Of a stretch of DNA of 64,000 nt, positions 16,664 through 24,271 are shown piece by piece. Both the position numbers and the translations under genes were made by a program. Numbering within the stretch: the stretch's first letter is position 1; each line of letters starts with the position of its first letter. The notes under the pieces were generated by a model. The model made no database searches, was not told the DNA's origin, and saw nothing but the letters and a program-made list of their open reading frames with translations. The DNA is from Parachlamydiales bacterium. Lineage in GTDB: Bacteria > Chlamydiota > Chlamydiia > Chlamydiales > Rhabdochlamydiaceae. Location of the stretch: NCBI GenBank assembly GCA_003153295.1, contig PLXY01000011.1:1-64000 (forward strand). The letters run 5' to 3'.

Positions 16664-17767
16664 CTACAATATTTTTTTTAAAAAGAGAGCCAAAAGACGT
16701 TTTGTCGTCCGCAGGATCACTGTTTGACGGTTGCCTTTGACATGAAAAGTACCCACTTCAGGCTCTTCCTCTTTTTTACCGATCGCATAAAAGATGGTGC
16801 CTACGGGTTTTTCGACTGTTCCGCCACTAGGACCTGCAATGCCGGAGACCGCGATTCCATAATCGGCGCCTGTTGTTTCCAAAAGCCCCGTGCACATCTC
16901 CTGTACGACTTGGCTGCTCACAGCCCCATGTTTTTTTAAAGTCTCCGGTGAGACATTTAACAGACGTTCTTTGAGTTGATTTGAATAGGCAACTAAAGAA
17001 CCGAGAAAATAATCTGAAGCGCCGGGAAGCGAAGTGAGCTGCGAGGCCAAAAAGCCGCCTGTGCAAGATTCCGCTAGCGCTAGTGTTTGATGGCGCTGGA
17101 CCATCCAGACCTGAATCGCTTCTTCCATTTTAGAAGCGGGCAGAAGAGAGGCTTTAAAAGCCTGAGCAATGGCTGTCTTAGCGGCCATCACATGTTCCTT
17201 CTTTGCCCCTCGTAAAATCACCGAGACGCCGCTATAAGAAGGATAAATCCCAATATCTAACTCATATTGAGTTTGTAATTTTCGCAAGAGCGGATCGACA
17301 TCATTTTCCCTTAAGAGATAAAAATAGATGGCTTCGCGATAAAGCGGCACGGCAGGAACATGTTTTTTGAGATAAGGCAGGACGGTCTCTTCAAACATCT
17401 CTTCCATCTCTTGAGGAATTCCTGGGAGTAAAAAGAGCAATCTCTTGCCTTCGTTAAAAATAAATCCCGGAGCGGCTCCGACAGGGTTGGAGATTTCAAG
17501 AGGAGGCTCTTTGAAAAGTTCTTGTGCGCAGCCTGCAGTATTGTCATCCAGCGTCGGACCGAGGCCGCCTGTTGCAATGACAATGGAACTGCGGGATACG
17601 GCTTCGTCCAACCCTTGCGTCAATAAAGAAATTTCATCAGGCAAGGTGAGTTGGGAAGCGACATTCCACCCTTCTTCCGTCAACCTGCGGCTGAGATAAG
17701 CGGCATTCGTATTGACGACCATGCCCCTAAGCACCTCATTGCCTACAGCGATGACTTCAATAGACAT
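16664..17767 (-). CDS. cinA: CinA-family protein (NMN deamidase domain)
   Basis: Two domains: an N-terminal MoCF-like domain (residues 1-165) with VIATGGLGPTLDDNT, and a C-terminal CinA domain (about 205-367) with LAESCTGGFLASQLTSLPGA and SGIAGPSGGTVEKPVGTI, which in homologues deamidates nicotinamide mononucleotide in pyridine nucleotide salvage. 367 residues is shorter than the typical 400-415; the missing part seems to be in the linker region. The start MSIEVIAVGNEVLRG is the normal family start and overlaps the upstream hypothetical gene by 11 bp, so it is in the nrdR-dksA-lspA operon line. Confidence 0.9.
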   Translation of the reverse strand: MSIEVIAVGNEVLRGMVVNTNAAYLSRRLTEEGWNVASQLTLPDEISLLTQGLDEAVSRSSIVIATGGLGPTLDDNTAGCAQELFKEPPLEISNPVGAAPGFIFNEGKRLLFLLPGIPQEMEEMFEETVLPYLKKHVPAVPLYREAIYFYLLRENDVDPLLRKLQTQYELDIGIYPSYSGVSVILRGAKKEHVMAAKTAIAQAFKASLLPASKMEEAIQVWMVQRHQTLALAESCTGGFLASQLTSLPGASDYFLGSLVAYSNQLKERLLNVSPETLKKHGAVSSQVVQEMCTGLLETTGADYGIAVSGIAGPSGGTVEKPVGTIFYAIGKKEEEPEVGTFHVKGNRQTVILRTTKRLLALFLKKIL

Positions 17768-18458
17768 GGATCGCGATCTCTTGTTCTTTGAGCTGCGCGT
17801 GATTCTGGATCCAGCTGAAACAATGTTTCCCTAACCGGATCGGAGATGAGATTTTTTTATCGTCCCAAAGAAAAGTCGTCGGCACTGTGTTCGACCGCAG
17901 CCATTTGACGAGTTTGGTAAAAAGAGCTGTATTGGGAAATAGACCCTCATCGCTGACTTTAGCATAGAGACCGCTAGCGCCATCGAAGAAAATCTGAGGG
18001 TATGCCAGCTGAACCCCCCAGTGGATGCTGGCATGGCTCATCACCATCGGATTGATGGTTCCCGCTGTCTTAGATGGAAAAAACCGGTGGGGTTGCATCT
18101 GAATCAGAGGTTTGAGAGGCTTGGCCATGTATTTTTCAGGCTGAACGGCATGGGCATAGAGAGCATTGGCATCCCCTGTAAGCGCACAGGAAAGATGCCG
18201 CTGAATTTGACGATCCAAGGGAATCTTTCCGGCTTTTAAAATCTCGATGTATTCGCCATAAGATTTTAAAAAACGCTCTAAAGAGAGCTCAAGGTCCGGT
18301 AGAGTCGTGATCTCGCTGACATTAAAAAAATAAAAAGGTGCTAGATGCTGGCAGAGGTCTTGCATTTCAGAGGCATCGAGCAAAACTTGATGTTTGAGCC
18401 ATTTAGAGACGGAGAACTGCCCTTCTAGAGCCGGTTGGCTATGTCTGAGGGATGACAT
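17757..18458 (-). CDS. Conserved-looking hypothetical protein
   Basis: Function not recognised. A 233-residue soluble protein with no signal or membrane helix, beginning MSSLRHSQPALEGQF. It contains LPDLELSLERFLKSYGEYIE and several His/Trp-containing stretches. Start at ATG 18458 gives a 20-bp overlap with lspA; a TTG start at 18500 would overlap more. It lies between lspA and cinA, overlapping both, so it is certainly in the same transcription unit. Confidence 0.7.
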   Translation of the reverse strand: MSSLRHSQPALEGQFSVSKWLKHQVLLDASEMQDLCQHLAPFYFFNVSEITTLPDLELSLERFLKSYGEYIEILKAGKIPLDRQIQRHLSCALTGDANALYAHAVQPEKYMAKPLKPLIQMQPHRFFPSKTAGTINPMVMSHASIHWGVQLAYPQIFFDGASGLYAKVSDEGLFPNTALFTKLVKWLRSNTVPTTFLWDDKKISSPIRLGKHCFSWIQNHAQLKEQEIAIHVY

Positions 18459-18960
18459 TTTTTTTACGAGAGGTAAAAGAATGGAGAAGCAGCCAGACAA
18501 TTCCTAGGAAGATGGAAGCATCGGCGATATTGAAAACGGGATACGAGTATCCCCAGAAAAACAAATGAAACATATCGATCACGTGGCCATAGATAAAATA
18601 ATCGAACACATTTCCCAGCCCGCCAGCAACAATCATTGCTAGAGGAAAGCGGTATTCGTAAGCTTTAGACGAAAGCCTTAAATATGCAATAAGGCCTAAG
18701 ACTACTGCGATTCTGACGATCAATAAAAGATCTTGCATACCGCTGCCGATTCCCCAGGCAGCCCCGCGATTAGTCACATGATGAATGCAAAAATCAATGC
18801 CAAAAAAATTCTGAAAAACAGACAACCCTCCGAAGGGGAAAAAATTCGGCGCATGTTCTATCGGCTTGATATAAAAATTAACCATGCCTTTAGAGGCATA
18901 GTCTAAGGCTAGGATAAAGAGCCCGATAAAAAAGAGCTTGAGGGTGTCTTTCCAGGTCAT
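18439..18960 (-). CDS. lspA: Lipoprotein signal peptidase (SPase II)
   Basis: Cleaves prolipoprotein signal peptides in the inner membrane. It has four hydrophobic segments, the conserved NRGAAWG loop, GGLGNVFDYFIYGHVIDM with the first catalytic Asp, and FNIADASIFLGIV with the second. The usual Arg in GNxxDR is Tyr here. 173 residues is normal. It overlaps dksA by ATGA. Predicted lipoproteins elsewhere in the window (metal-binding protein, Wza-like protein) are plausible substrates. The nrdR-dksA-lspA order matches C. trachomatis as I recall it. Confidence 0.93.
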   Translation of the reverse strand: MTWKDTLKLFFIGLFILALDYASKGMVNFYIKPIEHAPNFFPFGGLSVFQNFFGIDFCIHHVTNRGAAWGIGSGMQDLLLIVRIAVVLGLIAYLRLSSKAYEYRFPLAMIVAGGLGNVFDYFIYGHVIDMFHLFFWGYSYPVFNIADASIFLGIVWLLLHSFTSRKKNVIPQT

Positions 18961-19325
18961 TGCAATAATCCTTTCTCCAACATATCTTGGGCCTTAACGG
19001 TCATCGTTGCATAAGGAATAGCTTCCAACCGAGGAAGCGAGATTTCCTCATTGGTGATATCACAGATGCCATAGGTATTTTCATCGATTTTTTCGAGCGC
19101 ACGGTCGATCTGTCTCAAAATTTTATATTCTTCACCTGAAACCTGCAGGCTGATGCTACGGTCAAAATCATCGGTCCCTTCATCGGCTTGATGCTGGGAA
19201 TACCCTTTAGACTCATCGGTAGACTTTACTTCTTCGCTGACATGACGCACCAAGGTGGTGTATTGGGCTCTCATGTCTAAGAGTCGTTGCTTAAAACGGT
19301 CAATATCGCTTTTTTTCAGTGGCAT
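18957..19325 (-). CDS. dksA: DksA/TraR-family RNA polymerase-binding regulator lacking zinc cysteines
   Basis: A 122-residue DksA-like transcription factor: an N-terminal coiled coil (about residues 5-75) with acidic tip residues (DEGTDDFDRS) and a C-terminal globular part YGICDITNEEISLPRLEAIP followed by MTVKAQ. Standard DksA has four zinc cysteines (CxxC...CxxC). Here the positions read Cys, Thr, Thr, Ala, so zinc binding is unlikely. The same Cys-Thr-Thr-Ala pattern is known from Pseudomonas DksA2, which works without zinc. It overlaps lspA by 4 bp and follows nrdR by 7 bp. Confidence 0.9.
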   Translation of the reverse strand: MPLKKSDIDRFKQRLLDMRAQYTTLVRHVSEEVKSTDESKGYSQHQADEGTDDFDRSISLQVSGEEYKILRQIDRALEKIDENTYGICDITNEEISLPRLEAIPYATMTVKAQDMLEKGLLQ

Positions 19326-19332
19326 ATGTACC

Positions 19333-19803
19333 CTATTCCTTCTTTGATAGTTCTTCTTCGGTGGAGATACTTTGGATCTCGTCCATCAGTTCGTCCATAT
19401 CTTTAAAACGTCGATATACACAAGCAAAGCGGATAAAAGCAATAGTATCGAGCTCTTTTAAGTGATTAATGACAAGCTCTCCTAGTTCAGTCGTCTCAAT
19501 TTCTCTGACTTGTCGTTCCATTAAATCGGCTGTGATCTGAGCTGCCAGCGTCCTCACTTGGTCGTGGCTAATCCGCGTATGGCGGCACGCTGAGTCCAAA
19601 CCCCGGATTAACTTATCCTGTTGGAAATCTTCATACCTGCCATCTCGCTTATGCACTTGTATTGTCAAATCGACGGTCTCAAATGTCGTGAACCTTTTTT
19701 GGCATTCCAAACATTCTCTTCTCCGCCGAATAGCATTTTGCTCCACGGCATTCCGTGAATCGGTCACTTTTGAGTCAAAATGATTGCAAAATGGACAACG
19801 CAT
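19333..19803 (-). CDS. nrdR: Ribonucleotide reductase repressor NrdR
   Basis: A 156-residue repressor of ribonucleotide reductase genes that senses dATP/ATP. The N-terminal zinc ribbon has MRCPFC and RRECLECQKRF (four cysteines), followed by an ATP-cone domain beginning about residue 48 (VHKRDGRYEDFQQDKLIRGL). Length and domain order are standard. It is the first gene of the minus-strand nrdR-dksA-lspA line. A 7-bp inverted repeat (TCTGGAT, 8-nt loop, ATCCAGA) lies at 19872-19893, about 70 bp upstream, but it does not look like a NrdR box. Confidence 0.93.
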   Translation of the reverse strand: MRCPFCNHFDSKVTDSRNAVEQNAIRRRRECLECQKRFTTFETVDLTIQVHKRDGRYEDFQQDKLIRGLDSACRHTRISHDQVRTLAAQITADLMERQVREIETTELGELVINHLKELDTIAFIRFACVYRRFKDMDELMDEIQSISTEEELSKKE

Positions 19804-19951
19804 AAAGTCTTTCTTTAGCTCCGGCCCGATTTATTTAAAACCTTAAAAAATCTTTTACTCACGATTTGTTCTCTGGATCATAGAGAATCCAGACCAAATT
19901 CAAAGGCTATAGTCTATCAAAAACTTCATTCCAAGATCAAGGAAACTAAAT

Positions 19952-20059
19952 ATGCTGCTTACTCCTGACTTAAAGAAATTACTTACATGTACAAAAATTT
20001 TCCGAGTGAAAAATCAATGCTCTTCTTTTAATGCTTTAGGAAATGATTTATTATATTGA
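19952..20059 (+). CDS. Possible small protein, 35 residues
   Basis: An ATG-started frame with AAGGA 8 nt upstream in the otherwise empty stretch between nrdR and the exported protein at 20191. The predicted peptide (MLLTPDLKKLLTCTKIFRVK...) is basic and has two cysteines. No family recognised. Support is limited to the ribosome site and the placement just before a second small frame on the same strand. Confidence 0.3.
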   Translation: MLLTPDLKKLLTCTKIFRVKNQCSSFNALGNDLLY

Positions 20060-20074
20060 GTCAAAGGAGAATCA

Positions 20075-20161
20075 ATGGCAATAAGACCTTTTTTTAGCCG
20101 TTGGTGTCATAAAATTAAGAAATTTTTTAGACTTCCTGAAAAAAAACTTTTTATGCTCTAG
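20075..20161 (+). CDS. Possible small basic protein, 28 residues
   Basis: A short frame beginning 15 bp after the preceding small ORF, with AAAGGAG 7 nt before its ATG. The peptide (MAIRPFFSRWCHKIKKFFRL...) is strongly basic and aromatic with amphipathic character. It is followed 29 bp later by the exported protein gene, so the three could be one transcript. No homologue recalled. Confidence 0.35.
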   Translation: MAIRPFFSRWCHKIKKFFRLPEKKLFML

Positions 20162-20190
20162 AGTGTTCTAACAAAGAATGGTTGCCGTCT

Positions 20191-21063
20191 ATGAAAATAA
20201 ACTGGTTTCTTGGAATTATTTCTTCCTTTCCTATTTTCATTTCAGGAGAAATTTTAGAAACAGATTCTATAGAAACAATTTACAGTCATGTGGAAGAGGA
20301 TACGCTGGTTCTTTTAGGAATGACGGATACGATTACTGATTCTGTGCTACAAGTGGGATCTCAACCGTGGAGATACTTAATACGAAAACTTCTAAGCACT
20401 ATACAAGATATCTATCAGCCAGGAAATTTACACGACCAATGGACCTATAAAGTTGAAACCTCAGTACCTGTCAAAGCTGTTCAGCCAGAAATGATCGAAT
20501 GGATCAACTATCTACAGCAAAGAGGCATTCCAGTTTTTTGTGTCACAGGAAGAGGCAGAAATCTTTGGTATTCAACTCCCACACCCGATGTGGATGTATT
20601 AACTGAACGAGTATTGCAGAGTGTGGGTGTCGACTTTTCAAAAACAAAAATTCCAAAAGCCTTATTAAAAGTTGACTCGCAGTTCTTTTATAAAGGGATT
20701 TTTTATTGTGCAAGATGGAATAGGAAGGGAGAATTGCTGAGCCAAATTTTTCAAGATGTCAACTACCGACCTAAAAAAATTGTGATGGTAGATGTTAAAC
20801 TAGACCAGTTGAAATGCATGGAAAAGAAAATGCAAGAAACAGGAATCCCAGGCGTTTATGTTTTATATCAAAAAACAGCTAAAAACTTTAAAAGTTTTAA
20901 TTCTAAAGGTGCACTTTTACAATTAAAATTCCTCATTGAAGAAAGCCAACTTCTAGGGGACGCAGAAGCGGCAGAAAAAATCCTGCCCCTAAGCAGCCCT
21001 TCTCTAGAGGAGTATTTTAAAGAACTTTTCTCGATTTCATTGAGCTATCAGGACTGTAGATAA
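20191..21063 (+). CDS. Exported protein, DUF2608-like with degenerate HAD active site
   Basis: A 290-residue protein with an N-terminal signal peptide (KINWFLGIISSFPIFISG). The body resembles DUF2608 proteins of chlamydiae and Legionella, which have a HAD-like fold: TLVLLGMTDTITD stands where DxDxT is expected, VTGRGRNLW matches the threonine motif, and KKIVMVDVKLDQLKCMEKK matches the late acidic motif. Both aspartates of the first motif are lost (Gly and Thr instead), so phosphatase activity is unlikely. Start at ATG 20191; a TTG three codons earlier is less likely. Convergent with the next gene, 27-bp overlap. Confidence 0.65.
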   Translation: MKINWFLGIISSFPIFISGEILETDSIETIYSHVEEDTLVLLGMTDTITDSVLQVGSQPWRYLIRKLLSTIQDIYQPGNLHDQWTYKVETSVPVKAVQPEMIEWINYLQQRGIPVFCVTGRGRNLWYSTPTPDVDVLTERVLQSVGVDFSKTKIPKALLKVDSQFFYKGIFYCARWNRKGELLSQIFQDVNYRPKKIVMVDVKLDQLKCMEKKMQETGIPGVYVLYQKTAKNFKSFNSKGALLQLKFLIEESQLLGDAEAAEKILPLSSPSLEEYFKELFSISLSYQDCR

Positions 21064-22212
21064 AGATTGCCCTTTTAATTTCCGGAGCTCGGTCAGTTCA
21101 TCTGCTAAATAATTTATAATTCTCTCCAGCTCAAATGTTTTCTGCTCTGATTTATGCAAAGAAATGTGTTTTCTTATCTCTTTTTTCCAATGAATTTTCA
21201 TAACTTCTCTCGGCTCACTTTGTAGAATTTGAATAACGGTTTCTGTCATCATTTTATTTTCCATCCCTTCCGTTATTAAATCATTCAACCCGTCTTTTTT
21301 TAACGCTTGAATAAAGTTAAGCTTTAGTATTTTAGCTATAAAGGCATCATTGATAATTGTCTTTCCGACACTCTCGATGATTTTTTCTGTTTTATCTTCC
21401 GATTGATAAACAATTTGATTAAAAAGATCAGGATGATAAATTACCCATCCTTGCTGAGGATCTTTCGCTGCCACCAAACAATTTAATATTCCGTCACTAT
21501 AACGAAGTTCATAATGTGTAACGAGTTTGAAAGACGAATTTTCAGAAGGATTCAATATATGATGAATTAATTCCGCTCTCTCTTGATGAATTTTGCGATA
21601 TCCATCCTCAATGCAATCATAATCGACGCGTGGATTTTTCTCACAGCGGGGCCGTGTTAAACATCGGATACAAGAAACCTCAAAAGGGGCTTCTACATCG
21701 ATAAGATAGACTTCAGCACCGGCGATTTTAGCAAGACTTAGTTTATTTTCAACGTCTGAGACTCGTAACATACGACGATCAATCACAAAAGAGCAATTTT
21801 TGTGAGCTTTTACGAAGTTTTCCACCCATTGACTAAAAATCTTCTCACCCTCCCCATCTACTTGTTGATAACTTAGATCGACATTTAATTCTTTTTTGCA
21901 CATTTCTCTTAGTCGATATTTTGCAATATCAGGATTAATAGTTCCTTGATGGATATGAAAAGGTAAACTTGTAATAGCTTCAGATTTTCCCGCACCAGAA
22001 TTTCCTCGCATTAGAAAAAGAAAAGGTTTGTTTTTCTTAGATTTTGGAAGCTTTTTAGAAAGCTCTTTTGATTCCTCTACTAATTTTGATACTAATATCC
22101 GTCTCATCTCAGGCATATAAGCAAACCATTCTTTATTATTAGAAAAAGTGCATCCAATTATTTCATTTAGATTAAAAAAAGAAAAAATAATCATGAAATA
22201 AATATATCTCAT
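21037..22212 (-). CDS. Secreted zeta-toxin-like P-loop protein
   Basis: A 391-residue protein with an N-terminal hydrophobic signal ending near IIGC (about residue 21, possibly a lipobox). Residues 64-80 carry a Walker A, MRGNSGAGKSEA, followed by GTINPDIAKYRL and FVIDRRMLRV, in the order seen in zeta-toxin/UDP-GlcNAc kinase-type P-loop enzymes. The remaining 200 residues are charged and helical. No antitoxin gene is adjacent. The start has AAGGG 8 nt upstream. The combination of export signal and kinase-like fold suggests an effector or periplasmic enzyme; this is inference. Confidence 0.6.
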   Translation of the reverse strand: MRYIYFMIIFSFFNLNEIIGCTFSNNKEWFAYMPEMRRILVSKLVEESKELSKKLPKSKKNKPFLFLMRGNSGAGKSEAITSLPFHIHQGTINPDIAKYRLREMCKKELNVDLSYQQVDGEGEKIFSQWVENFVKAHKNCSFVIDRRMLRVSDVENKLSLAKIAGAEVYLIDVEAPFEVSCIRCLTRPRCEKNPRVDYDCIEDGYRKIHQERAELIHHILNPSENSSFKLVTHYELRYSDGILNCLVAAKDPQQGWVIYHPDLFNQIVYQSEDKTEKIIESVGKTIINDAFIAKILKLNFIQALKKDGLNDLITEGMENKMMTETVIQILQSEPREVMKIHWKKEIRKHISLHKSEQKTFELERIINYLADELTELRKLKGQSLSTVLIAQ

Positions 22213-22242
22213 AGTAAGAGCCCTTGGTTTTTAAATATTTAT

Positions 22243-22278
22243 TTTAAAAATTCTCATCTGTAATGAGAATTCTTTAAA
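22243..22278. repeat. Long imperfect inverted repeat upstream of the zeta-like gene
   Basis: TTTAAA-AATTCTCAT, a 5-nt loop, then ATGAGAATT-C-TTTAAA: 15 paired bases with a single bulged C. It lies 31 bp upstream of the ATG at 22212, in its leader or promoter. It could be an operator or a leader hairpin. The remainder of 22213-22555 is AT-rich and shows no gene. Confidence 0.5.
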
Positions 22279-22555
22279 GCTTATTTGAATTTAAAAAAAA
22301 TCACATTGAAAAGTTTTAAGAATTTTGAAATTTTGGATACGCTCACAACCTAATTTTTAATCTCTGCTAAAAAAATAGTTGCAGTCCTTTCCTAATAGAT
22401 CTCTCAATGAGTTTTTTGATAATTCGAGCTGAAAATTGCGAAAAAATCCAGAGCTAAATTTATTAGAATAAATTCATACTACTTTAAAAATTGGATAATT
22501 TTTAATGATTTGTTTTCTAAAAACGAATGCCAGGCATAGGACCGAGCACTCATTT

Positions 22556-24271
22556 TTAGTAAGCGAAGGTGCCGACCATATTCACGCGCTGTGGCAATTT
22601 CGTATGGTGGTTAACACTGCTGTTTGAAATCGGAATACCCCAATCTGCACGAATGAAAATATTCTTTTGGAAGCTATACCGAACACCAATGCCCGCGCTA
22701 GAGAGAGTGGAAAAATGATTTTCACCAGGCGGCGGACGGCGGTTGAAAACTTGCCCTACATCGTAAAATGCTAGGAAGTAGAGATAATCCCGACGATGGC
22801 CGTAGGAATTTTTTTTGTACATAGAAACAGGAGGTGTATGAATTTCTTGGTTTGTAAACCAGCCCTGATCGCCGTTTGCATCGCGCTCTTCAAAACCGCG
22901 AACCGTATCGATTCCGCCCATCCCCATTTGCTCCGAGACCATGAGGCGCTGCCAAGTGCCTTGTCCTGCCAAACGGGCTACATAAGACCAGCTCCCGCCC
23001 ATTTGAGTCTTCCGTTCAAAAACACCTTTGCCATAAACGTAAGAAGAGACGGCCCCATCTCTGAATTTTCTAAAAGTTTTAGTGTTGTTATGAGAAGTCA
23101 TATGGCCTGGGCTACCAACAGCAGTCACGCTAAAGACAGTAGTTCCATGACGATCTTCATTGAAAAGATCGTAATGCACATTGAACTGGCTAATTTGATA
23201 TTTACTGTTAAAGAACGACAGAACATCAAAAAATGCGTTGTTCGTGACCGATTTAAAATCATAACCGACGTTCATTTCATGACGAAATCTTCCACGAGGC
23301 GAAAACGGAATAATATAACGGCCGCTTGTCTGCCAATATTGCCCTTTCATATGGAAAGGAGCGACTGAATCGGGTTTAGATTGTTCATAGGCCCCAAAGA
23401 TATTGACCAGATGGTGCCATCGCAGAGGAAACGTATAATCTCCATTATGCGCCTGCAGCTTTCTGGTGTTGATATTCGTGGTGTACTGATAATTCATGAT
23501 GTGGTCTAAACCAAACGCATTACCCCAGTTAAAGCCAGCAAATATGCGGTTAAAGCCTGTGAATCGGTTTCCGATGTTGTCGTATCCCGTGAACACTCGC
23601 AGAGGAAATTTGTCGTTAACACGGAATGTTAAATCGGTTTCTTTCCTTTTTTTCCCAGGTTCATAGATCAGATCGACCCGGCGAAAAGGATTACGATTGA
23701 GCCAGTCCAGATTGGCAGTGATCTCTCTTTCATTCAAAGGAGAGTGTTCTGTTAATCGAATCTGATTGCGGATTAAATTGTCAGAGAACCATCGGTTGTT
23801 TTCAATATTGATCTGCCCAATTTTTCCTTCTAAGACAAGGATTTGCACGTATCCATTGGTTACATCTTGCTCAGGATAAATCACGTCGGAAACAATCACG
23901 CTATGGTTCGAAAGATATCTGCGGATGTCCGAAGTTAATAAAAATAAGCTTTTTTTCTGAAGCGGTTTACCCACATACTGCTCAATGAGCTGTTTGAAAT
24001 TTTCTGATTGAAAAATGGGTAAATCATCTGCCTCTACAATAGAATTGCAAGAGCAGCCGGAAGGGTCAATAGAATCCGGATCTGAAACCAGGCGCACACC
24101 CTTCAAGTAGATCGTTGTATCGCAGGTCGGCATCGGGGCAACGGCAATTTCATTGCCGTACTCATCGGCATAAGCCGGAGTAAAGCAGAGCATGCATAAC
24201 GAGAAAAAAATGAGATCTCTAGAGATCTTCTTTTTCTGTAGCAGGGTCTTGATTAATAAAGAGGTAGTCAT
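22556..24271 (-). CDS. Two-partner secretion outer-membrane transporter (TpsB/ShlB type)
   Basis: Exports the TpsA protein encoded just upstream through the outer membrane. It has a signal peptide (about residues 1-35, ending TPAYA), a POTRA region (about 90-210, with VLEGKIGQINIENNRWF and LNEREITANLDWLNRNPFRRV) and a C-terminal 16-strand-type barrel (about 215-571) carrying the Omp85/TpsB signature GIDTVRGFEERDANGDQG near residue 457. The last residue is aromatic (Tyr), as in barrel proteins. 571 residues is typical. It overlaps tpsA by 53 bp. Confidence 0.9.
   Translation of the reverse strand: MTTSLLIKTLLQKKKISRDLIFFSLCMLCFTPAYADEYGNEIAVAPMPTCDTTIYLKGVRLVSDPDSIDPSGCSCNSIVEADDLPIFQSENFKQLIEQYVGKPLQKKSLFLLTSDIRRYLSNHSVIVSDVIYPEQDVTNGYVQILVLEGKIGQINIENNRWFSDNLIRNQIRLTEHSPLNEREITANLDWLNRNPFRRVDLIYEPGKKRKETDLTFRVNDKFPLRVFTGYDNIGNRFTGFNRIFAGFNWGNAFGLDHIMNYQYTTNINTRKLQAHNGDYTFPLRWHHLVNIFGAYEQSKPDSVAPFHMKGQYWQTSGRYIIPFSPRGRFRHEMNVGYDFKSVTNNAFFDVLSFFNSKYQISQFNVHYDLFNEDRHGTTVFSVTAVGSPGHMTSHNNTKTFRKFRDGAVSSYVYGKGVFERKTQMGGSWSYVARLAGQGTWQRLMVSEQMGMGGIDTVRGFEERDANGDQGWFTNQEIHTPPVSMYKKNSYGHRRDYLYFLAFYDVGQVFNRRPPPGENHFSTLSSAGIGVRYSFQKNIFIRADWGIPISNSSVNHHTKLPQRVNMVGTFAY

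Noticed and set aside
22796-23368. 190-codon plus-strand frame inside tpsB
   Set aside because: Antisense to the TpsB barrel, which carries the VRGF motif and proper strand pattern.
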